Assembly (NCBI GenBank): GCA_049613665.1
Contig: JBMZCV010000030.1
Coordinates: 1-36,226 of the forward strand
DNA length: 36,226 bases
Direction of reading: 5' to 3'
Source of the DNA: JBMZCV01 sp049613665
Lineage (GTDB): Bacteria; Bacteroidota; Bacteroidia; Chitinophagales; UBA2359
Position numbers and translations under genes: made by a program. Of the stretch, positions 31,498-36,226 are shown piece after piece. Below the pieces are notes generated by a model. That model was not told the origin of the DNA and did no database searches. It worked only from the letters and a program-made list of their open reading frames with translations. The stretch's first letter is position 1, and each line of letters opens with the position of its first letter.

Positions 31498-34287
31498 CTA
31501 AAATTTAATTATTTTCTGTATTTTCACTTTTTCACCAACAATAATTCTCAAAATATATTGGCCTACTTGCAAGTTCAAATCATTGAGTTGAATATTTTTT
31601 TGATTATAAAAGCTTTCTTTTTTCAAACTGCTACCGTTCATGTCGAAAATTTCGATAATCGCAGTTTTGTTTTCTCCCATATCTTTTAGCTCAATATTGA
31701 TATTTTCGCTAAATGGATTTGGATAAACGATAATGCTATTTTCTTCATCTAAAGATTGTTGAACAGCTTGCGTTTTATTTTTAGCATTAGCATTTTGTGT
31801 CATAAATGGACTTGCCGAAAGATTGTTATTAGCAGAAGTACATACATTGATTTCCACATCATCGATATAAACGACATCATTGTTGGCAGAAGCATCGCAT
31901 CTGAAACGCAATTTTGTATTTGCTGTAAATGGCCCCATCACTACAACTTGGTCATAGTATCGTTGGTCATTTTCAAACTCATCGCCTTGATTCCATTCTT
32001 CAAGCGTTGTGAAAGTCGCACCGCCATCTAAAGAAATTTGAAACCAAAAATCTTCGTTGCTGTTGTCCATACTTCTCGTATAATAAGTAAAATTAATAGT
32101 CAATTCTTCATAGTTCGTCAGGTTCATATTTTTTGTTGTCATAATACTCGAATTGGTATTGTCTCGCAAACGAACCGACCTGCCAACGCCTCCGCTAGAA
32201 TAAGGTGCATCATTGGCACTTCTTCTGCAATCGCTGCCGCCATCTTGCCAAAGTTTCCATTTACTGTTGAAATTATTGAAATTTCCTACACTATAAGTAC
32301 ATTCGGCTACATCACAAAAGTCTGGTATTCCATTTCCATTTTCATCAATATTGTCGTCTCCATCTGGGCAAATATCTTCTGCATCGCAAACACCATCATT
32401 GTCTGTGTCTTGAAATGTTCCAACACAATTACAGTTTTCATCAAAAACATCATTTATTGTGCAAATGTCATTGTCGTCGCAAGCTGCTCCTGTCGTACAA
32501 ATAAATTCGTAAGCACCTATATCTGGCGTTGCATCTCTCAAATTGTCGCTAAAATCGTCCAATGGCAAATCAATATGAACAATACCTGCATCTACTGCTG
32601 GGCTTGTTTCTTGCAGTCGCAAATCGAAGTTGGCAGTGTCTATAAATTGAGGGTCGGCAAAAGTATATTGAGCTGCTGTAAAATCGCTCAAACCATTTGC
32701 CAAAATATTATTAGAAGCTTCCAAAAATTGAGAACTAGCGGCATTATAAATTTTGTAACCAGAGTCTGTTTCAAATCTTGGCCAACTGATATTGTTAAAC
32801 ATTTTTACATAGCTAGAAGCATTAATCGTGATTCCAGAAGAAGCTTGCCGCCCAGAACTCAAAGGAACAGCACCATTCATATAGCAAGTATTATTGCTTA
32901 CAATCGCTCTATCCGATTTGTGAACGACCAAACCATTGATACCATTTCCGTAGCAAATATTATTTGCAAAATAAAACCAGCCATAAAAATAAGTGTCTTT
33001 ATTTCGAGTGATATAACAACCCGAACCATCTATAATATAATCTTGAGCAGCCGTTCCATAATCAGAATCTTCGCCTGTATAAGTAGAATTGTAATACGGA
33101 ACATTGTTGTAATTGTCATAGACCAGATTTTTCGTAATCACCATTTTAATGGTATCTTTCGTGTCAATATCCAAAGAAGTCGCAAACACAATCGCACTTT
33201 CCGCATTAGAAGACCACCAAGTGTTATTATATACCTCATTGTTGCTTATATCGCAATAATCGCCATTATTTACTCGAATACCTGAATTTGGGCAATCGTG
33301 AATCAAATTGTCGTGTATATTAATGTGGTGTCCGCTCCAAATCGTGATGCCACGGCCAGAGTAATAATTATCTTGAATCAATCTATTGGCAAAAGCTTCT
33401 GTATAGTTGATATTTTGGTTTGGCCCTTCTATTTCAAAACCAGAAATTTCGAGATAAGATTGTCCGCTACCTACAAAACCACCTGCACCATCAAACTGAA
33501 TTTTCGGCTGATGGCCTGGATAATTTCTAATAATCAACCAACCATCTTCTTGGCCTACGATATTCGGATTTGATAAACTTACAACTGCATTATTATTCAA
33601 ACTTCCTGTACCATAATTTGTATTTCGATACGTTCCGTTCATCACAAAAATCGTATCGCCAGCTTGCCACGCATTGCCTATCGCATACTGAATAGTTTTG
33701 AAAGGAGCTGCCGTAGATTGTCCATTGTCGCCATTCAAATTATTTGTTCCGCTTGGGCTTACATACCAATTAGTAGGCTTCTTTTTTACTGAAATGTTGT
33801 CGATATAATACGCACCGACATCTGTAAAATTAATTTTCAATCTTGCACTATCGGTCGAAAGTGTAGGAGTCATATCAATTTGATACGTTTTCCAATCATT
33901 AGAATCTAAAACAATATTTTCTGTCACATCATTTGTTGTATGTTTCATCAAAAAGACCGACAAATTTGCTCCTACATTTCCCTTTGCTGCAAAAGAAACC
34001 GTATAAGTTTCGCCAAGCTCCATATCAAAATAGCAAGTAGGCTTATTAAACATTCTCACTTGCCAAGAGCTAGGCGTTGTCACATCGACTTTCAGCGACT
34101 GGCTGCCTGCATAAACATCTACCGTTTCAATTTGAAAACTAGCATTTCCTTCTGTTGCGTTGTACCAAAATTCGAGCGGAGTAGTTCCCTCAAATGTCCC
34201 AATGCCATCTGCTGTCAAACACTCCGAATATATCGCTGTATTAGCTACCAAAAGCATAAAAAAGCAGAGTGTAAAAATTTGTTTCAT
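31498..34287 (-). CDS. secreted parallel beta-helix protein (polysaccharide-lyase-like) with T9SS sorting domain
   Basis: 929 residues. Signal peptide to about residue 20. A beta-sandwich CBM-like domain (~25-168; TFEGTTPLEFWYNATEGNAS ... YYIDNISVKKK) is followed by a right-handed beta-helix (~172-590) opening with NWYVSPSGTNNLNGDNGQST, APFKTIQYAIGNAWQAGDTI, with repeated N-x-I-x-x-N rungs (HINIHDNLIHDCPNSGIRVN, CDISNNEVYNNT) and closing with the choice-of-anchor Q motif DIGAYEF. A Cys-rich piece and a thrombospondin type 3-like calcium segment (DTDNDGVCDAEDICPDGDDN) come next. Then follow a lectin-like sandwich (~660-815) and a T9SS tail (YPNPFSENINIEL ... GQYILRIIVGEKVKIQKIIKF). Likely a secreted polysaccharide-binding or -cleaving protein; no catalytic residues can be assigned. 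Confidence 0.87.
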   Translation of the reverse strand: MKQIFTLCFFMLLVANTAIYSECLTADGIGTFEGTTPLEFWYNATEGNASFQIETVDVYAGSQSLKVDVTTPSSWQVRMFNKPTCYFDMELGETYTVSFAAKGNVGANLSVFLMKHTTNDVTENIVLDSNDWKTYQIDMTPTLSTDSARLKINFTDVGAYYIDNISVKKKPTNWYVSPSGTNNLNGDNGQSTAAPFKTIQYAIGNAWQAGDTIFVMNGTYRNTNYGTGSLNNNAVVSLSNPNIVGQEDGWLIIRNYPGHQPKIQFDGAGGFVGSGQSYLEISGFEIEGPNQNINYTEAFANRLIQDNYYSGRGITIWSGHHINIHDNLIHDCPNSGIRVNNGDYCDISNNEVYNNTWWSSNAESAIVFATSLDIDTKDTIKMVITKNLVYDNYNNVPYYNSTYTGEDSDYGTAAQDYIIDGSGCYITRNKDTYFYGWFYFANNICYGNGINGLVVHKSDRAIVSNNTCYMNGAVPLSSGRQASSGITINASSYVKMFNNISWPRFETDSGYKIYNAASSQFLEASNNILANGLSDFTAAQYTFADPQFIDTANFDLRLQETSPAVDAGIVHIDLPLDDFSDNLRDATPDIGAYEFICTTGAACDDNDICTINDVFDENCNCVGTFQDTDNDGVCDAEDICPDGDDNIDENGNGIPDFCDVAECTYSVGNFNNFNSKWKLWQDGGSDCRRSANDAPYSSGGVGRSVRLRDNTNSSIMTTKNMNLTNYEELTINFTYYTRSMDNSNEDFWFQISLDGGATFTTLEEWNQGDEFENDQRYYDQVVVMGPFTANTKLRFRCDASANNDVVYIDDVEINVCTSANNNLSASPFMTQNANAKNKTQAVQQSLDEENSIIVYPNPFSENINIELKDMGENKTAIIEIFDMNGSSLKKESFYNQKNIQLNDLNLQVGQYILRIIVGEKVKIQKIIKF

Positions 34288-34351
34288 AAGTTTTTAGTTT
34301 TTTTATGAATCTATAAAAAGTGATTTTCTTCAGTTCTATCTTTTGGTTATC

Positions 34352-34366
34352 TGACAATTATTGTCA
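34352..34366. promoter_or_regulatory. short palindrome upstream of the beta-helix gene
   Basis: TGACAATTATTGTCA, a perfect 15-bp odd palindrome 65 nt upstream of the minus-strand start codon. It could be an operator; there is no further support. Confidence 0.35.
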
Positions 34367-34497
34367 TTGTATGAGTTGCGATAATATAGTTGTTTTTTAC
34401 AAAAATGAAAAAGCACATTTGTAAAATATGTGTAATGTTGTTTTAATTCTACGACTTTCTAATTCAGTTATTAATGCTAGCTTTTTTTAAATAATCG

Positions 34498-34567
34498 TAA
34501 GTGCCAAGCATTATTTAATCATAGGATAATTTGTGCTAAAACACTTATTGTCAATGTGTTGGCTTCC
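34498..34567 (+). repeat. dispersed ~70 bp intergenic repeat, copy R2
   Basis: TAAGTGCCAAGCATTATTTA, then GGATAATTTGTGCTAA, then TTGTCAATGTGTTGGCTTCC. Same order of blocks as R3 and R5. Confidence 0.75.
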
Positions 34568-34894
34568 ACTATTTTTAAAATAACTCTGTTCAAGTATTTA
34601 AATACTGATTTTTTTTGAAACGACACAAAAGTCATGTTTTTGCCATCAATAATAATGACACTCACAGTTATTGAAATATGTTATGGTTTTATTTTGAGTT
34701 AAATACTTTTCCTATAAAAAAAAGACAATTAAGCAATTACATATAATTATTATTTACACTTACTTGTTTTTCTGGTTATAATCCGATATATATGTAATCT
34801 AATAATTTGTAGAATAGTCGAGTATTTCATCTTACTTTCGTATAAAATAAAAAAGAGTTTCATTTTATAATAATCAAAAAATAAAATTTTTAAA
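34568..34894. other. intergenic, no gene seen
   Basis: AT-rich spacer between repeats R2 and R3; no ORF, hairpin or promoter that I can support. Confidence 0.4.
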
Positions 34895-34954
34895 TTAAGT
34901 GTTAAGCATTATTTAATAATAGAATGATTTGTGCTAACATATTGATTATCAAGC
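34895..34954 (+). repeat. dispersed ~70 bp intergenic repeat, copy R3
   Basis: TTAAGTGTTAAGCATTATTT, then AATAGAATGATTTGTGCTAA, then CATATTGATTATCAAGC. A direct copy of R2 397 bp away, and 150 bp before the start of the Cys-rich repeat protein. Confidence 0.75.
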
Positions 34955-35104
34955 TTTTACATGCACTTTTTTTGTTTTTTGATTTGTTAAGATTGCGAAA
35001 GTACGAAATTTTCGCCCTTTTTTTTAGAAAAAAGAATACTCATCTTTGCAACAGAAGAACACAACAATTTTTTAATTTATTTATTAACAAAAATACATCT
35101 ATTT

Positions 35105-36226
35105 ATGAAACATTTAATTTTTACATTTATATTAATTTTAGCAACTTTCCAGCTTTTCGCCCAATGTGAAGTTTATATGCCAACTATCAGCAATGTTCAA
35201 TGCAATAACAATGGCTCAACAACAGCAAGTGCTTATCTTACTTTTGATATAAATACTTCATCCATTCAGGCAGGCCCTTCTGGTATGTATAATATTATCG
35301 TAACTCCCGAAAACGAAATGCTTGCAGTAGTTACTCCTGCAGGTCCTTATAACTATGATGAAACTGTTAGCATAACACTTCCTAATGGCTCTGCTGGTGA
35401 TGGCGACATCGTAATAGGTATTGAAGATGTAGATAATGGCGTTTCTTGTAGTTATGGACTGCCATCAATTACTCTATTTCCTTATGAACACCCCAACGTA
35501 GCTGGCACATATAGTGAAAGAACGACACAAACATTCATAGCATCAAGCGAACAAATTTGTGCTTTAGCTCTTGAAGTTACTTTCTTTGATGGTACTGGTT
35601 CATCTACATCTGGTGCTGAATCTATAACCATAGAAATTTATACTGATACTGCACCTCACTTGGGAGGAACATTCATTGGAAGTTCTGAACCTTATATTCT
35701 GACAACAACAGGAATACATCATATTCCTTTTGCTTCATGTGTAAGCCTTACTCCTGGTCTTACTTACGCATTTAGCATATTAAGTAATGATGAAACTGAA
35801 ATTGAGCGTGCGGTATTTGGCGGAAAAACTGTAAATCTATACTTAGAAGGCGATACTTACCTTGATGAAACTCTTTACCCACATGATATTTGTTTCGCTA
35901 TATATGATGTACCATTGGCACAAATAAACGATGTAGGAAATTGTGCTGCTCCTACTTGTTTTGATGGCATGATGAATGGCGATGAAACAGATGTTGATTG
36001 TGGTGGTGCAAACTGTGATGCTTGTCCTACTTGCAACGATGGTATGATGAATGGCGATGAAACAGGCGTTGATTGTGGTGGTGCAACTTGTGATGCTTGT
36101 CCTACTTGTGAAGTTTATATGCCAACTATCAGCAATGTTCAATGTAACAACAATGGCTCAACAACAGCAGATGCTTATCTTACTTTTGATATAAATACTT
36201 CATCCATTCAGGCAGGCCCTTCTGGT
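35105..36226 (+). CDS. large secreted Cys-rich repeat protein, 5' part only
   Basis: The frame is open from ATG 35105 to the window end (374 codons, no stop), so the gene is cut by the window edge. A signal peptide MKHLIFTFILILATFQLFAQ is followed by a first unit beginning CEVYMPTISNVQCNNNGSTT (residue 21). It contains beta-sandwich-like stretches (MYNIIVTPENEMLAVVTPAG; SLTPGLTYAFSILSND). Two ~26-residue Cys motifs of the type DGMMNGDETxVDCGGAxCDA end it. At residue 335 the CEVYMPTISNVQC unit starts again. The period is 314 residues. CATCTTTG at 35041-35048 is one base off the -7 consensus. Probably a surface or T9SS-secreted protein; the C terminus is not visible, so secretion type and function are open. 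Confidence 0.8.
   Translation, partial: MKHLIFTFILILATFQLFAQCEVYMPTISNVQCNNNGSTTASAYLTFDINTSSIQAGPSGMYNIIVTPENEMLAVVTPAGPYNYDETVSITLPNGSAGDGDIVIGIEDVDNGVSCSYGLPSITLFPYEHPNVAGTYSERTTQTFIASSEQICALALEVTFFDGTGSSTSGAESITIEIYTDTAPHLGGTFIGSSEPYILTTTGIHHIPFASCVSLTPGLTYAFSILSNDETEIERAVFGGKTVNLYLEGDTYLDETLYPHDICFAIYDVPLAQINDVGNCAAPTCFDGMMNGDETDVDCGGANCDACPTCNDGMMNGDETGVDCGGATCDACPTCEVYMPTISNVQCNNNGSTTADAYLTFDINTSSIQAGPSG
35165..35284 (+). repeat. 120 bp intragenic repeat, first copy
   Basis: Matches 36107-36226 at 116 of 120 bases (differences in AAT/AAC, TGC/TGT and AGT/GAT codons). The second copy is cut by the window end, so the repeat unit is at least this long. The spacing is 942 bp, in frame. 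Confidence 0.85.
36107..36226 (+). repeat. 120 bp intragenic repeat, second copy (runs off the end)
   Basis: Second copy of 35165-35284, following two Cys-rich DGMMNGDET motifs at 35961-36106. Continuation beyond the window is expected. Confidence 0.85.

Noticed and set aside
32038..33285. 415-codon plus-strand frame
   Set aside because: Antisense to the beta-helix gene; composition (Ile- and Cys-rich, no domain) is that of a shadow frame.
34924..35169. 81-codon plus-strand frame
   Set aside because: Overlaps repeat R3 and runs out of frame over the signal peptide of the Cys-rich repeat protein.
1..36226. tRNA or rRNA genes, transposases, integrases
   Set aside because: None seen on either strand by reading; the mobile signals found are all non-coding repeats.

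Overview
This 36 kb window is chromosomal DNA of an AT-rich member of the phylum Bacteroidota. Four proteins end in a type IX secretion (Por/T9SS) sorting domain. Other Bacteroidota markers are DUF5689, DUF4230, two-component propeller and CotH proteins, promoters with the TTG / TAnnTTTG boxes of this phylum, and a futalosine-pathway gene (mqnA). Together they suggest a Cytophagales, Saprospirales or Chitinophagales-like environmental bacterium; I cannot place it more finely.

Layout. 0-12 kb: pgk, a small PKD/T9SS protein, a SAM methyltransferase, DUF4230 and TPR proteins, a class III aminotransferase, a DUF5689 lipoprotein, a Pr6Pr membrane protein and a CotH/T9SS protein. 12-15 kb: an atypical SDR, then a 1.8 kb accessory patch (unknown protein, large folded repeat, broken DUF6804-like gene, small membrane protein) bracketed by two diverged copies of one ~90 bp sequence, the second of which is the leader of a CPBP protease. 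16-19 kb: DUF2007-cdsA, a REP doublet, an Mpo1-like protein and a propeller/T9SS protein. 18.8-24 kb: a likely defence island around rpmI-rplT. Downstream of rplT is a zero-gap operon of a GIY-YIG(T5orf172)-LRR protein and a DUF4435 TOPRIM-like protein. Divergent from rpmI is an overlapping AAA ATPase/RloB pair (RloAB/AbiL type). 24-30 kb: a thioredoxin-fold protein, two paralogous repeat proteins with peptidoglycan-binding tails, a 1.9 kb intergenic region holding the SRP RNA gene with a clear promoter, and a YdjM-like membrane protein. 30-36 kb: mqnA, a 929-residue beta-helix/T9SS protein, and the start of a large Cys-rich repeat protein that runs off the end.

The most interesting material is (1) the GIY-YIG-LRR + DUF4435 operon, a candidate undescribed defence module next to RloAB; (2) a dispersed ~70 bp intergenic repeat with six copies here; (3) a second family with an ACATACTATTTTT core, whose copies are each enclosed by a different, locus-specific inverted repeat; and (4) the repeat-bracketed accessory patch. 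All homology calls are from reading the proteins; no database search was run.
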